From positions 47,650-111,649 of the forward strand of contig NZ_JAHKRN010000028.1 of the NCBI RefSeq assembly GCF_019396385.1: 64,000 nucleotides of DNA, in the 5' to 3' direction. The translations under genes were made by a program, and so were the position numbers. The notes under the pieces were generated by a model. It ran no database searches and was not told the DNA's origin. It saw nothing but the letters and a program-made list of their open reading frames with translations. This DNA is from Nonomuraea harbinensis (lineage in GTDB: Bacteria; Actinomycetota; Actinomycetes; Streptosporangiales; Streptosporangiaceae). This document shows positions 1 through 8,519 of this stretch, one piece after another; within the stretch, counting starts at the first letter, position 1, and the number at the start of each line of letters is the position of its first letter.

Positions 1-906
1 CTGTCGGTGTCGTCGGTCGGGCAGGTCCAGGACGCCAAGGTGTACCGGTCGGAGGAGATCCCCGAGGCGCGGACCGGCGGCATCTCGGCCTACGCGGCCC
101 GGCTCGACCTGCTCGACTCCGTGGGGGCTACGCTGCGCGCCGGCACCTGGCTCAACGCGGCCACGCACGCCTACCCGGCCGTGGTGCTCGGCTCGGCCAC
201 GGCAGAACGGCTCGGCGTCGGCGCGGTCGGGCCCGACACGCAGGTGCTGGTCGGCGGCCGGCGGTTCACCGTCGTCGGCGTGCTGGAGCCGGTGGCGCTC
301 GCCGTGGAGCTGGACACCGCGGCGCTGGTCGGCTGGCCGGTCGCGGAGGAGCGGCTGGGCTTCGACGGCCACCCCACCGTGCTCTACACGCGGGTGGACG
401 AGCGGCACATGGACGCGGTACGGGACGTGCTGGCCGGAACCGGCAACCCGGAGGCGCCCAACGAGGTCGACGTCTCCCGCCCGTCGGACGCGCTGGCCGC
501 CAAGCAGGCCACCGACCAGGCGTTCACCGGCCTGCTGCTGGGCGTCGGCGCGGTGGCGCTGATCGTCGGCGGGGTGGGGGTCGCCAACACCATGGTCATC
601 TCGGTGCTGGAGCGGCGGGGCGAGATCGGCCTGCGCCGCTCGCTGGGCGCCACCCGCGGCCAGATCCGCACCCAGTTCCTGGCCGAGTCGCTGCTGCTGT
701 CGGCGATCGGCGGGGTCGGCGGCGTGTGCGTCGGCGCCGCCGTCACCGTCGGCTACGCCGCCTACGAGGAGTGGCCGTCCGTGATCCCCGCCGAGGCGAC
801 GGTGGGCGGCCTGGCCGCGACGCTGGTCATCGGCGCGGTCGCCGGGCTCTACCCGGCGATCCGCGCCGCCCGCCTCTCTCCGACGGAAGCCCTGGCCAGT
901 CCCTGA
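1..906 (+). CDS. MacB/FtsX-type ABC transporter permease, 5' end outside window
   Basis: The reading frame is open from base 1, so the true start lies upstream; 301 residues are visible. The first half is the extracytoplasmic MacB_PCD-like domain. The second half is an FtsX-type domain with three or four hydrophobic segments, including the motif ISVLERRGEIGLRRSLGAT and the typical C-terminal GLYPAIRAARLSPTEAL tail. This family works with a LolD/MacB-type ATPase in export or envelope mechanotransmission. The partner ATPase would lie upstream, outside the window. A decayed copy of a similar tail occurs at 41131-41274. Confidence 0.85.
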   Translation: MSVSSVGQVQDAKVYRSEEIPEARTGGISAYAARLDLLDSVGATLRAGTWLNAATHAYPAVVLGSATAERLGVGAVGPDTQVLVGGRRFTVVGVLEPVALAVELDTAALVGWPVAEERLGFDGHPTVLYTRVDERHMDAVRDVLAGTGNPEAPNEVDVSRPSDALAAKQATDQAFTGLLLGVGAVALIVGGVGVANTMVISVLERRGEIGLRRSLGATRGQIRTQFLAESLLLSAIGGVGGVCVGAAVTVGYAAYEEWPSVIPAEATVGGLAATLVIGAVAGLYPAIRAARLSPTEALASP

Positions 907-962
907 CCGACCGGGCCCGGGCGGTTCCTGACCGACCGGGCCCGGCGCCTACGGACGCGCGG

Positions 963-2186
963 TCAAGGCCCGTCCGCGAGCAGCGTCTCCCCGATCCAGC
1001 CGTCCGGGGCGCACCCGGGCGGGATCGCGAACACCGCCGAGCCGATCGCGGTGATCCACTCGTTGAGCAGGTCGCCTTCGGCCAGCCGCCGCTGCACCGG
1101 GACGAACTGCTTGTCCACGTCCGCCTGGTAGGCGGCGAACAGCAGCCCGGAGTCGGGGGTGCCGTCCTCGGCCAGCCCGTCGTCGTAGTTGTACGGCCGC
1201 CGCAGCATGCGGGCGCCGGGATCGTCCACCCGGGCCCGCCTGATGTGCGCGTACTCGGAGATGACGGGGAAGCCGAGCCGGTTCAGCCTGCCGAAGTCGG
1301 GCTCGTCGTGCTCGGCCCGGCCGGTGAGCGGCGCGCCGTCGGCGAGGCGGCGGCCGATCGTGAACTCCCTGCCGGTCCTGTCCAGCTCGTCCCAGGTCTC
1401 CAGGTCCATGCGGATCCGGCGCAGCACCAGCGTGGTGCCGCCGCGCAGCGGGCCCTGGCCGAGCCAGACCGCCCGGTCCAGGTCGGCCGGGTTGACGGTG
1501 CCGTCGAGCTGGCCCATCAGGTTGCGCTGGGTGGCGCCGGCGGGCTGGACGTGCGCGCCGCGCCGGAAGCCACGCTGCGTCCAGCGCACCCGCGCGAACG
1601 CCCGCGCGTCCTTGACCACCATCCGCAGCGCGTGCGCGACGGTCAGCGGGTCGTCGGCGCAGATCTGCACCAGCAGGTCACCGCCGGACCAGCGGTCCTC
1701 CAGCTTGTCCGTCTCGAACTCCGGCAGCTGCCGGACCGGCGAGTCCACCCCGGCCGCCTCGAACAGGCCGGGGCCGAACCCGAACGTGACCGTCAGCCTG
1801 GCGGGGGAGGCGGCCAGTTCGGGCTCGGTGTCGGCGAGCGCGCCCCGGCCCAGGGTGAGCCGGCGCGCGTCGTCGGTCAGCAACCGCATGAGCCGGGCGA
1901 TCGGCTCCCGTCCGGTGCCGCGCTTGAGGTCGAACGCCACGAACACGGCGTGCGCCTGCGGGGACGTGGCGATCCCGGCCTGGTGGACGCCGTGGAACGG
2001 TTCCGTGGCCGTACCGGACGGGACCTCCGTGGCAGCGCCGCTCGGCGAGGCGCCGGCGGACGTGCCTGCCATCGTGCCGGCCACCGTGCCCGCCACCGTG
2101 CCCGCCACCGTGCCCGCCGCCGTGCCCACGGCCGTCGCCGCCCCGGCCGCGAACAGCCCGCGCCGGGTGATCCTCTGCTCGGCCAT
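963..2186 (-). CDS. Tat-exported DyP-type heme peroxidase (DtpA/EfeB-like)
   Basis: 407 residues. The N terminus has a twin-arginine signal (ITRRGLFAAG, residues 6-15) followed by a low-complexity AGTV-repeat stretch (about 25-43). The DyP signature is present as GQLDG (225-229, usually GxxDG), with a candidate proximal heme-ligand His at 314 (EYAHIRR) and distal Arg near 330. DyP peroxidases reduce H2O2 with heme outside the membrane. The ATG overlaps the stop of the PCuAC gene (TGATG), so the two are translationally coupled. In Streptomyces lividans a DyP peroxidase (DtpA) is encoded beside an extracytoplasmic copper chaperone, which supports a copper-trafficking role here. Confidence 0.9.
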   Translation of the reverse strand: MAEQRITRRGLFAAGAATAVGTAAGTVAGTVAGTVAGTMAGTSAGASPSGAATEVPSGTATEPFHGVHQAGIATSPQAHAVFVAFDLKRGTGREPIARLMRLLTDDARRLTLGRGALADTEPELAASPARLTVTFGFGPGLFEAAGVDSPVRQLPEFETDKLEDRWSGGDLLVQICADDPLTVAHALRMVVKDARAFARVRWTQRGFRRGAHVQPAGATQRNLMGQLDGTVNPADLDRAVWLGQGPLRGGTTLVLRRIRMDLETWDELDRTGREFTIGRRLADGAPLTGRAEHDEPDFGRLNRLGFPVISEYAHIRRARVDDPGARMLRRPYNYDDGLAEDGTPDSGLLFAAYQADVDKQFVPVQRRLAEGDLLNEWITAIGSAVFAIPPGCAPDGWIGETLLADGP

Positions 2187-2704
2187 CAGTGGTCCGTGCC
2201 CGGCTGGTAGTCCTCCTTCGCGCCCGCGAAGTCCTTGCCGACGGCGGTGAACTCCAGCGGGGGACCTTCCTGCAGCGTCAGCGTGAGCGGGATCTCCGCG
2301 CCGGGCTTCACCTCCTCCTTGACGCCCATCAGCATGATGTGGTCGCCGCCGGGCTTGAGCTCGTGGCTGCCACGCGCCGGGACGACGAACCCGCCGTCCT
2401 TCGGCCGCATGATCATCTTGTTGTCGGACTCGACCACCTCGTGCAGCTCGATCTCCGGCGAGAGCGGCGAGGCGCCCGCGACGACGGTGATGGGGCTGTC
2501 GGTGTGGTTGACGAGGGTGCCGAACGCGGCGGTCATCCCCTCCTTCACCGCCTTCACCCAGGGGTCGGTGATGGTGAGCGCCTGGGCCGGGGCGGCGGCC
2601 TCGACGCTGGTGGTGGGCGCGGGCCCGGCGGCCGGGGTGGCGGCGCCGCAGCCGGCGAGGAGCACGGCCGTGGCGGTGACGAGCAGGGCGGAACGGGTGT
2701 TCAT
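2186..2704 (-). CDS. PCuAC-family extracytoplasmic copper chaperone lipoprotein
   Basis: 172 residues. A lipobox (LLAGC) near residue 19 predicts a lipoprotein. The PCuAC motif is visible: His88 and Met99 (LHEV...MIM), then His122-x-Met124 (DHIML), giving the H-X10-M-X22-HxM pattern. The family carries Cu(I) outside the membrane, for example to cytochrome oxidase or oxidases. I chose the second ATG (2704) because AGGAAGG lies 7 bases upstream of it; the ATG at 2710 is only 1 base from that site. It sits between a membrane protein and the DyP peroxidase in one minus-strand operon. Confidence 0.9.
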   Translation of the reverse strand: MNTRSALLVTATAVLLAGCGAATPAAGPAPTTSVEAAAPAQALTITDPWVKAVKEGMTAAFGTLVNHTDSPITVVAGASPLSPEIELHEVVESDNKMIMRPKDGGFVVPARGSHELKPGGDHIMLMGVKEEVKPGAEIPLTLTLQEGPPLEFTAVGKDFAGAKEDYQPGTDH

Positions 2705-2763
2705 GGACATGCCTTCCTGCGCCCGCGGCGGAAGTCGCCGGGGCGTCGGTCATCGGAAAAAGG

Positions 2764-3315
2764 TCAGCGGATTCCGATGACCGCGGGCGGCCCGCGCCCG
2801 CTGACGGCATGCCGGAGGATCGCCGAGCGCAGCACCGGCGGCTCGGCGTGGGGCAGCTCGACGAACGGCGTCGCCGGCACCGGCAGCAGCACGGTGACGA
2901 GCCGCGTGGCCAGGCGGCGCAGCAGCCCCCACAGCGCGGCCTCCCCGCGCGCCAGCCAGAGCGCGGTCAGCCCGACCGCCCACCCGTGGGCGACCAACAT
3001 CCCGAGGTCGGGGGCCAGCCCGGCCGAGGCGTGCGCGGCGTGCGCGGCCCCGGCAGCGGGGGAGACGGCGTGGGAGAGCGAGAACATCACGTGCAGGACG
3101 AGCTGCAGACCGCCCAGCAGCGCCAGGATCGCCCGCGGGCCCCGCTCCCGCCCGGCCAGCGGGTACGCGCCTCCGGCGGCCACGAAGAACCCGGCCACCA
3201 TGGCCGGCCCCGGCACGCTCCCGCCCGCCAGGGAGTGGGCCACCATGCCAAGACTGAGACACACCACGGCGAACACCGCGGTGCGGGCGAGGCGGAACGG
3301 AAGGCTGGACGGCAC
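2764..3315 (-). CDS. Integral membrane protein of copper operon
   Basis: 183 residues, GTG start, four or five hydrophobic segments (about 10-30, 36-55, 63-85, 100-120 and 135-150). It contains several His residues (LVLHVMFSLSHAVSP, HAAHAS) in or near membrane segments, which could bind metal. No family signature is recognised. It is the first gene of the operon with PCuAC and DyP (53-60 bases before the next gene), so a role in copper handling is inferred from context only. No good ribosome-binding site precedes the GTG, so the start is uncertain. Confidence 0.7.
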   Translation of the reverse strand: MPSSLPFRLARTAVFAVVCLSLGMVAHSLAGGSVPGPAMVAGFFVAAGGAYPLAGRERGPRAILALLGGLQLVLHVMFSLSHAVSPAAGAAHAAHASAGLAPDLGMLVAHGWAVGLTALWLARGEAALWGLLRRLATRLVTVLLPVPATPFVELPHAEPPVLRSAILRHAVSGRGPPAVIGIR

Positions 3316-3387
3316 GATGCCGACATGATTTCACGCCACCCCCTCGGTCCTTCTCCCGACACAGCCCAAGATTTCCGGCGAGACCGG

Positions 3388-3393
3388 CATAAT
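3388..3393 (+). promoter_or_regulatory. Candidate -10 element, possibly leaderless transcript
   Basis: CATAAT lies 8 bases before the ATG at 3402. The usual 6-9 base gap from -10 to transcription start would put the start at or next to the ATG, and no Shine-Dalgarno sequence is visible. This fits a leaderless mRNA, common in actinobacteria. Inference from spacing only. Confidence 0.4.
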
Positions 3394-3401
3394 GGCGCGG
3401 G

Positions 3402-4085
3402 ATGCTGACGCCCACGGACCCGCACGCGTACGCGGCGGCGATCGCCCCGGTCATCGACGCGGTCCACGTCAACCTGCACGCCGCCACACGCAGACCCGGC
3501 GCCCTCGGACTGCTGAACGACCTGCGGTTCACGCTCCCGCTGCGCACCCTCACCAGACGCGACCTGGCCGCCGTCCACCGGTACGGGGACGACCGGGAGG
3601 AGAGCATCCGGGAGCACGTCCGGCGCGGCGAACTGGCCGACGACGACGGCACGCTGCGACTGACGGAGCGGGGCCTGGACCTCGTGCACGGGCTGTACGA
3701 GACGCACGCGGCCGTGGCGGGCCGGATCTGGCGGGACCACGACGTCGAGACCCTCGCCGCGCTGGCGGGACGGGTGCTCGGCAAGGCCATGGCGGAGCCG
3801 GGTGACGCGCTCGCGGTGATGGCTCCCCCGTACGAACCCGAGGGGGCACCGGCGGGGCTGCTGCTGTTCAACCGGCTGGCGGCGCTACGCTACGCCCGCG
3901 CCGACGCGCACGCGGCGGCCTGGCAGGCGGCGGGACTGACCGCGGCCGAGGTCGTCGCACTGGAGCCCGGCCCGCTGCGCGAACGCATCGAGGCGGGCAC
4001 CAACCGCCGCGCGGCGGTGCCGTACGAAGCCTTTTCCGAGCCGGAACGCGAAACCCTCTATACCGGCTTGCTCGCACTGGTGTGA
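3402..4085 (+). CDS. SCO6745-family winged-helix protein
   Basis: 227 residues. The sequence matches the actinobacterial SCO6745 family (annotated as helix-turn-helix proteins): an N-terminal helical region (YAAAIAPVIDAVHV), then RRGELADDDGTLRLTERG typical of a MarR-like winged helix, then a C-terminal helical domain ending in a LYTGLLALV-type tail. Function is unknown. It is read away from the copper operon and is monocistronic. A -10-like CATAAT close to the ATG suggests leaderless transcription. Confidence 0.75.
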   Translation: MLTPTDPHAYAAAIAPVIDAVHVNLHAATRRPGALGLLNDLRFTLPLRTLTRRDLAAVHRYGDDREESIREHVRRGELADDDGTLRLTERGLDLVHGLYETHAAVAGRIWRDHDVETLAALAGRVLGKAMAEPGDALAVMAPPYEPEGAPAGLLLFNRLAALRYARADAHAAAWQAAGLTAAEVVALEPGPLRERIEAGTNRRAAVPYEAFSEPERETLYTGLLALV

Positions 4086-4162
4086 GAGGTCCGAAACTCA
4101 CACCTCCCGGTAACTAGCCGAAAGGCGCACTATGGTACGTACCTCGGTAAGGGAGGGGCGTG

Positions 4163-4681
4163 GTGGATCAGGACCTGCCCGGCGGCGTGCGGCTCATCGT
4201 GGGCGTCGACGAGACTCCGGCCGCGCGCTGGGCGCTCGCCTGGGCGATCGGGACCGCGCGGCTGCGCCGCATGGCTCTCGTCGCCGTACATGTCAGCCGG
4301 GCTCCGGTGCACCCGTTCCCGGAGGCGCTGCCCGTGCAGCACGCCATCAGATCGGGTGAGGAGGCACGCTGCGGCGAGGTGATCGCCGGCGTGTTCGAGG
4401 ACGTGGCGGGAGGCCTGCCGGAGGACCTCCACACGGTCATGGTGTCCAGGGTCGGCGATCCCGGCTACCACCTCGTCGACCTGGCCCGCGAGGGCGACCT
4501 GCTGGTGCTCGGGCGCAGCCGCCGCGGCCTGCTCAGCCGCATGTTCCTGCCCTCGACCAGCATGTACTGCGCGCGTCACGCCAAGACGACGGTAGTGATC
4601 GTGCAGCAGCCCACCCCGCCCGACGAACCCGAGATGTCAGAAGACCGCTCCCGCCGGTTCTGGAGCCGCAGGCACGATTGA
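4163..4681 (+). CDS. Universal stress protein (UspA fold)
   Basis: About 172 residues of a single Usp domain: LIVGVDETPAARWALAWA at the N terminus, and a C-terminal nucleotide-loop-like segment LGRSRRGLLSRMFLPSTS that departs from the canonical G2xG9xG(S/T), with Pro-Ser-Thr at the end. ATP binding is therefore uncertain. Two GTG codons are adjacent (4160 and 4163); GGAGG at 4152-4156 gives 3 or 6 bases of spacing, so 4163 is preferred. The C-terminal tail is charged. It lies between the SCO6745 gene and the copper ATPase, convergent with the latter. Confidence 0.85.
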   Translation: MDQDLPGGVRLIVGVDETPAARWALAWAIGTARLRRMALVAVHVSRAPVHPFPEALPVQHAIRSGEEARCGEVIAGVFEDVAGGLPEDLHTVMVSRVGDPGYHLVDLAREGDLLVLGRSRRGLLSRMFLPSTSMYCARHAKTTVVIVQQPTPPDEPEMSEDRSRRFWSRRHD

Positions 4682-4732
4682 CGCGCGAAGCCCGCCGCGG
4701 GCCCGGCACTGCCGGGCCCCCGACGGACGGTC

Positions 4733-6934
4733 TCACTTGAAAGCGCGCAGCCGCAGGCTGTTGCTCACCACGAACACGCTGGAGAACGCCATCGCGGCTC
4801 CCGCGATCATCGGGTTGAGCAGCCCCATCGCGGCCAGGGGCAGCGCGGCCACGTTGTAGGCGAACGCCCAGAACAGGTTGCCCTTGATGGTGGCGAGCGT
4901 CCTGCGCGACAGGCGCAGCGCGTCGGCCGTCACCCGCAGGTCGCCGCGGACCAGCGTCAGGTCGGACGCCTCGATGGCCGCGTCGGTGCCGGTGCCCATG
5001 GCCAGCCCGAGGTCGGCCTGGGCGAGCGCGGCCGCGTCGTTGACGCCGTCGCCCACCATCGCCACGACCTTGCCCTCGGCCTGAAGGCGCTTGACCACCT
5101 CGACCTTGTCCGCGGGCAGCACCTCGGCGATCACCTCGTCGATGCCCACCTCGGCCGCCACCGCGCGGGCGACCTTCTCGTTGTCGCCGGTCAGCAGCAC
5201 CGGGGTGAGGCCGAGCCGCTTCAGCTCCGTGACCGCCTCCGCGCTGGTGGCCTTGACCACGTCGGACACCACCAGCACGGCACGGGCCCGGCCGTCCCAG
5301 CCGACCGCGACCGCGGTGCGGCCCGCGGCCTGCGCCTGCTCCAGAGCCTCCACGAGCTCGGGGGTGAGGTGCTGCGACCACTCCTCCAGCAGCCTGGGCC
5401 GGCCGACCAGCACCGCGTGCCCGTCGACGACGCCCTGCACGCCGAGCCCTTCGACGTTCGCGAAGTCCTCGACCGTGGCGTCCGACCGGGCGGCCCTGGC
5501 CACGGCCTGCGCGATCGGGTGCTCGGATGCGTGCTCCAGCGCGCCGGCCAGGCGCAGCACCTCGGCCTCGTCCTCGCCCTCGGCGACGTGGACCTCGGTG
5601 AGCGTCATCCGGCCCTCGGTGACCGTGCCGGTCTTGTCGAGCACGATCGTGTCCGCCTTGCGGGTGGACTCCAGCACCTCCGGGCCCTTGATCAGGATGC
5701 CGAGCTGCGCGCCCCTGCCGGTGCCGACCAGCAGCGCCGTCGGCGTCGCCAGCCCCAGCGCGCACGGGCAGGCGATGATCAGCACCGCCACCGCCGCGGT
5801 GAACGCCGCGCCCGCGCCGTTGCCCGTACCGAGCCAGAACCCGAGCGTGCCTACGGCGAGCGCGATCACGATCGGTACGAACACGCCCGAGATGCGGTCG
5901 GCGAGCCGCTGCACCTCGGCCTTGCCCGTCTGGGCCTCCTCCACCAGCCTGGCCATCTGCGCCAGCTGGGTGTCGGCGCCGACCCGGGTGGCGCGGACGA
6001 CGAGCCGGCCGCCCGCGTTCACCGTCGCGCCCGTCACCGCGTCGCCCGGCCGCACCTCGACCGGCACGGACTCGCCGGTCAGCATCGAGGCGTCGACGGC
6101 GGACGTGCCTTCCTCGATCACGCCGTCGGTCGCGATCTTCTCGCCCGGCCTGACCACGAACAGGTCACCCGCCTTGAGCTGGTCGGCCGGGACGCGGCGG
6201 CCGTCGGCCAGCTCCACGTCCTTGGCGCCCAGCTCCATCAGCGCCCGCAGCGCGGCCCCGGCCTTCCGCTTGGACCGCGACTCGAAGTAGCGCCCGGCCA
6301 GGATGAACGCCGTCACCCCGGCCGCCGCCTCCAGGTAGATGTTGCCGGCGCCGTCGGTGCGCTGGATCGTCAGCTCGAACGGGTGGATCATGCCGGGCAT
6401 CCCGGCCGTGCCGAAGAACAGCGCCCACAGCGACCAGCCGAAGGCCGCGAGCGTGCCCATCGAGACCAGCGTGTCCATGGTGGCGGTGCCGTGACGCAGG
6501 TTCGTCCAGGCCGCCTTGTGGAACGGCCAGCCCGCGTACACCACGACCGGCCCGGCCAGCGCCAGCGACAGCCACTGCCAGTAGCGGAACTGCAGCGCCG
6601 GGATCATGGCCATGGCCACCACCGGGACGCTCAGCACCACCGCGACGATCAGCCGGTCGCGCAGGCTGTTGTCCGGCTTCTCCGCTTCTTCCTTGGGCCC
6701 CTCGTGGGGCAGCTCGGCCGTGTAGCCGGCCTTCTCCACCTCCTGGACCAGCGCCAGCGGGTCCAGGTCCGCGGGGAAGGTGACCTTGGCCTTCTCGGTC
6801 GCGTAGTTGACCGTCGCCGTGACGCCGTCGAGCTTGTTGAGCTTGCGCTCGATCCGGTTGGCGCAGGAAGCACACGTCATGCCGCCGATCGAGAGCTCGA
6901 CCGCGCCCCCGCGGCCGTCGGTGAGTGATGTCAT
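4733..6934 (-). CDS. copA: Cu(I)-exporting P1B-1 type ATPase CopA
   Basis: 733 residues, full length. One N-terminal HMA domain with MTCASC (about 19-24), then the P-type core: TGE (about 287), membrane metal site CPC in IIACPCALG (about 389-391), phosphorylated Asp in DKTGT (433), HP dipeptide (472-473) and GDGVND (628-633). The last helices carry YN (693-694) and MAFSS (715-719), the determinants of Cu(I) selectivity. It pumps Cu(I) out of the cytoplasm. ATG 6934 is preferred over GTG 6937 because AGGAG precedes it by 7 bases. Third gene of the copZ operon. Confidence 0.95.
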   Translation of the reverse strand: MTSLTDGRGGAVELSIGGMTCASCANRIERKLNKLDGVTATVNYATEKAKVTFPADLDPLALVQEVEKAGYTAELPHEGPKEEAEKPDNSLRDRLIVAVVLSVPVVAMAMIPALQFRYWQWLSLALAGPVVVYAGWPFHKAAWTNLRHGTATMDTLVSMGTLAAFGWSLWALFFGTAGMPGMIHPFELTIQRTDGAGNIYLEAAAGVTAFILAGRYFESRSKRKAGAALRALMELGAKDVELADGRRVPADQLKAGDLFVVRPGEKIATDGVIEEGTSAVDASMLTGESVPVEVRPGDAVTGATVNAGGRLVVRATRVGADTQLAQMARLVEEAQTGKAEVQRLADRISGVFVPIVIALAVGTLGFWLGTGNGAGAAFTAAVAVLIIACPCALGLATPTALLVGTGRGAQLGILIKGPEVLESTRKADTIVLDKTGTVTEGRMTLTEVHVAEGEDEAEVLRLAGALEHASEHPIAQAVARAARSDATVEDFANVEGLGVQGVVDGHAVLVGRPRLLEEWSQHLTPELVEALEQAQAAGRTAVAVGWDGRARAVLVVSDVVKATSAEAVTELKRLGLTPVLLTGDNEKVARAVAAEVGIDEVIAEVLPADKVEVVKRLQAEGKVVAMVGDGVNDAAALAQADLGLAMGTGTDAAIEASDLTLVRGDLRVTADALRLSRRTLATIKGNLFWAFAYNVAALPLAAMGLLNPMIAGAAMAFSSVFVVSNSLRLRAFK

Positions 6935-6954
6935 CACCCTTCTCCTCTCAGGCG

Positions 6955-7893
6955 TCAGTGGCCGTGCGGTCCGGTCTCGGCCGTGAAGGCCGCGGTGCGC
7001 ACCTTGCCGTCGTGCTTGAAGTCCAGGAACAGGCGGTAGGAACCGGTGCTGGGCACCTCGGCGAAGAACGTGATCTCCGGGCCCGCCTTGCCGGTCTCCT
7101 CAGGATGGACGTGCAGATAGGCGAGATCGCCGGCCCTGAGGGCCACCAGGTGTCCGTAGGCGCCGAGGTAGGGCTCCAGGTCGGTCACCGGCTCGCCGTC
7201 CTTGCTCACCTTGAGCGTCAGCTTGCTCGACCGGCCGGGCTCCAGGCTCCCGGCGAGGCTCACAGTGTAGTCACCGGTCCGCGCCTCGGTGCTCGCGTGC
7301 GGGAGCTCGCGCGGGCGGTAGTCGCCCGGCACCTGCAGGTCGAGGCCGAGCGTCAGCTTGTCGGCGCCGGTGGGCTTGAAGTCGGCGAAGGCACGGTACG
7401 GGCCGGGCTCGTCCAGGGGGAGCTTCACGCGCCAGGTGCCGTCGGCGGCCATCTCCGGGTGGAGGTGCCGGAAGATGGTCAGGTCGCGGGAGGCGACGAT
7501 GAGGTGCAGCTTCTTGTCGTGCTCGACGTCGAACTCCGTCACCGGCTTGTCGCCGGGGCCGTCGACGGTGAAGCGGAAGTCGTCGGGGTCGTCGGTGGCG
7601 AGGCGGGTGAAGGTGTAGCCGTCTTGGGAGACCTGGAGCCCCCCGGGGGTATCCGTAGCGCCTGAATGCCCGCTGTCGGCGTGGCCGTCCGCGCTGTCGG
7701 TGCTGCCGTCCTCGGCCTGCTCACCCGTTCCGTGGTCCATGGCCGTCTCTCCCTGCTTCACCTGCTCCGCCGTACGGCCGGTCGGGCCGGGGGCGGGCCC
7801 GATCTGGCCCGCCGCGCTCCCGGCGCCCAGCGCCGCGGCGAAGACCACCGCGAGCCCGGCGCCGTAGAGGCCCAACCGGCCTGCCGTTCTCAT
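6955..7893 (-). CDS. Secreted His-rich protein of the copZ-copA operon
   Basis: 312 residues. An N-terminal Sec-type signal (hydrophobic residues about 7-28) is followed by an Asp/His/Gly-rich linker (about 50-82, DHGTGEQ, DGHADSGHSG). Two beta-rich Ig-like repeats come next, each with a histidine cluster: IFRHLHPEM (about 160) and YLHVHPEE (about 265), plus a C-terminal HGH. These are plausible copper ligands. Proteins of this type are common between CopZ and CopA in actinobacteria but lack a named function. Its ATG overlaps the copZ stop by 4 bases, and copA begins 20 bases after its end. Confidence 0.8.
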   Translation of the reverse strand: MRTAGRLGLYGAGLAVVFAAALGAGSAAGQIGPAPGPTGRTAEQVKQGETAMDHGTGEQAEDGSTDSADGHADSGHSGATDTPGGLQVSQDGYTFTRLATDDPDDFRFTVDGPGDKPVTEFDVEHDKKLHLIVASRDLTIFRHLHPEMAADGTWRVKLPLDEPGPYRAFADFKPTGADKLTLGLDLQVPGDYRPRELPHASTEARTGDYTVSLAGSLEPGRSSKLTLKVSKDGEPVTDLEPYLGAYGHLVALRAGDLAYLHVHPEETGKAGPEITFFAEVPSTGSYRLFLDFKHDGKVRTAAFTAETGPHGH

Positions 7894-8102
7894 GACACCC
7901 CCACCAGTTCGTAGCCGGCCTCCTTGACCGCGCCGCTGATCTCCGCCTCATTGACAGGACCGTCGCTGACCACGGTCAACCGGCCGCTCTTGAGGTCCAC
8001 GTCGACGGAGGTCACGCCGGCCACCTCGCCGACCTCCTCCTTGACGGAACTCACGCAGTGGCCGCAGGTCATGCCCTTGACGGTGTAGGTGGCGGTGCTC
8101 AT
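7890..8102 (-). CDS. copZ: CopZ-like copper chaperone (HMA domain)
   Basis: 70 residues forming one heavy-metal-associated domain with VKGMTCGHCVSSV as the MxCxxC Cu(I) site. It delivers copper to CopA. A clear AAGGAG lies 6 bases before the ATG at 8102, so the longer in-frame extension is rejected. It is the first gene of copZ, secreted protein, copA; the ATGA overlap shows coupling. Three CsoR-like operators lie 53-136 bases upstream, so copper-induced derepression is expected. Confidence 0.92.
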   Translation of the reverse strand: MSTATYTVKGMTCGHCVSSVKEEVGEVAGVTSVDVDLKSGRLTVVSDGPVNEAEISGAVKEAGYELVGVS

Positions 8103-8154
8103 CGCATGCTCCTTCATATGCTCGTACGTGATGCCTTGTATCGAGTCTAACACC

Positions 8155-8238
8155 GTACCCCCCTAGGGTATGTCGTGACCCTGGCTGTGCATACCTGGAG
8201 GGGGTATGCGGAGGACGATATATACGGCTAGGGGGTAT
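8155..8238. promoter_or_regulatory. Three CsoR-like operators upstream of copZ
   Basis: Three 17-bp elements with the same architecture, (A/G)TAC-N9-GTAT, start at 8155, 8191 and 8222. The middle one extends to a perfect inverted repeat GCATACC-N7-GGTATGC (8189-8209); the first contains TACCC-N5-GGGTA. Known CsoR operators have G-tract inverted repeats with ATACCC/GGGTAT arms. Spacing between starts is 36 and 31 bp, about three helical turns. No csoR gene is in the window. The array may also affect the divergent gene at 8385. Confidence 0.75.
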
Positions 8239-8384
8239 GTCAATCCTCGGCGCCGCGTGTTCCTTGAACAATCCGACATCTGGTCCGCGCAAACACGGGG
8301 ACCGCCGCCATCCCTTGCTAGGCTGCAAAGCATCCGTTGGGTCTTGCCCAGCGGGCGAGACCGTCGAAGAAGTGGGGTCACACA

Positions 8385-8504
8385 GTGAAGAAGCTGCTTG
8401 TTCTGGCGCTGGTCGCCCTTGGGGGGTTGCTGATCTGGCGCAAGGTGCAGGCCGATCGGGCAGAGCTCGATCTCTGGACCGAGGCGACCGGTAGCGAGAA
8501 CTAA
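8385..8504 (+). CDS. DLW-39 family small membrane protein
   Basis: 39 residues starting at GTG. A hydrophobic N-terminal segment (LLVLALVALGGLLIW) is followed by RKVQADRAELDLWTEAT, which contains the DLW signature. The length of exactly 39 residues and this sequence match the actinobacterial DLW-39 family, of unknown function, usually found near gyrA and tRNA-Ile/Ala genes; tRNA-Ala lies 0.8 kb downstream here. It ends 16 bases before the HAD gene. Confidence 0.85.
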   Translation: MKKLLVLALVALGGLLIWRKVQADRAELDLWTEATGSEN

Positions 8505-8519
8505 CCGACCGGCGAGGCG

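Noticed and set aside
726..2210. A 494-residue plus-strand frame over the permease end and DyP gene
   Set aside because: Low-complexity Arg/Pro/Gly sequence opposite a clear DyP peroxidase; no ribosome site.
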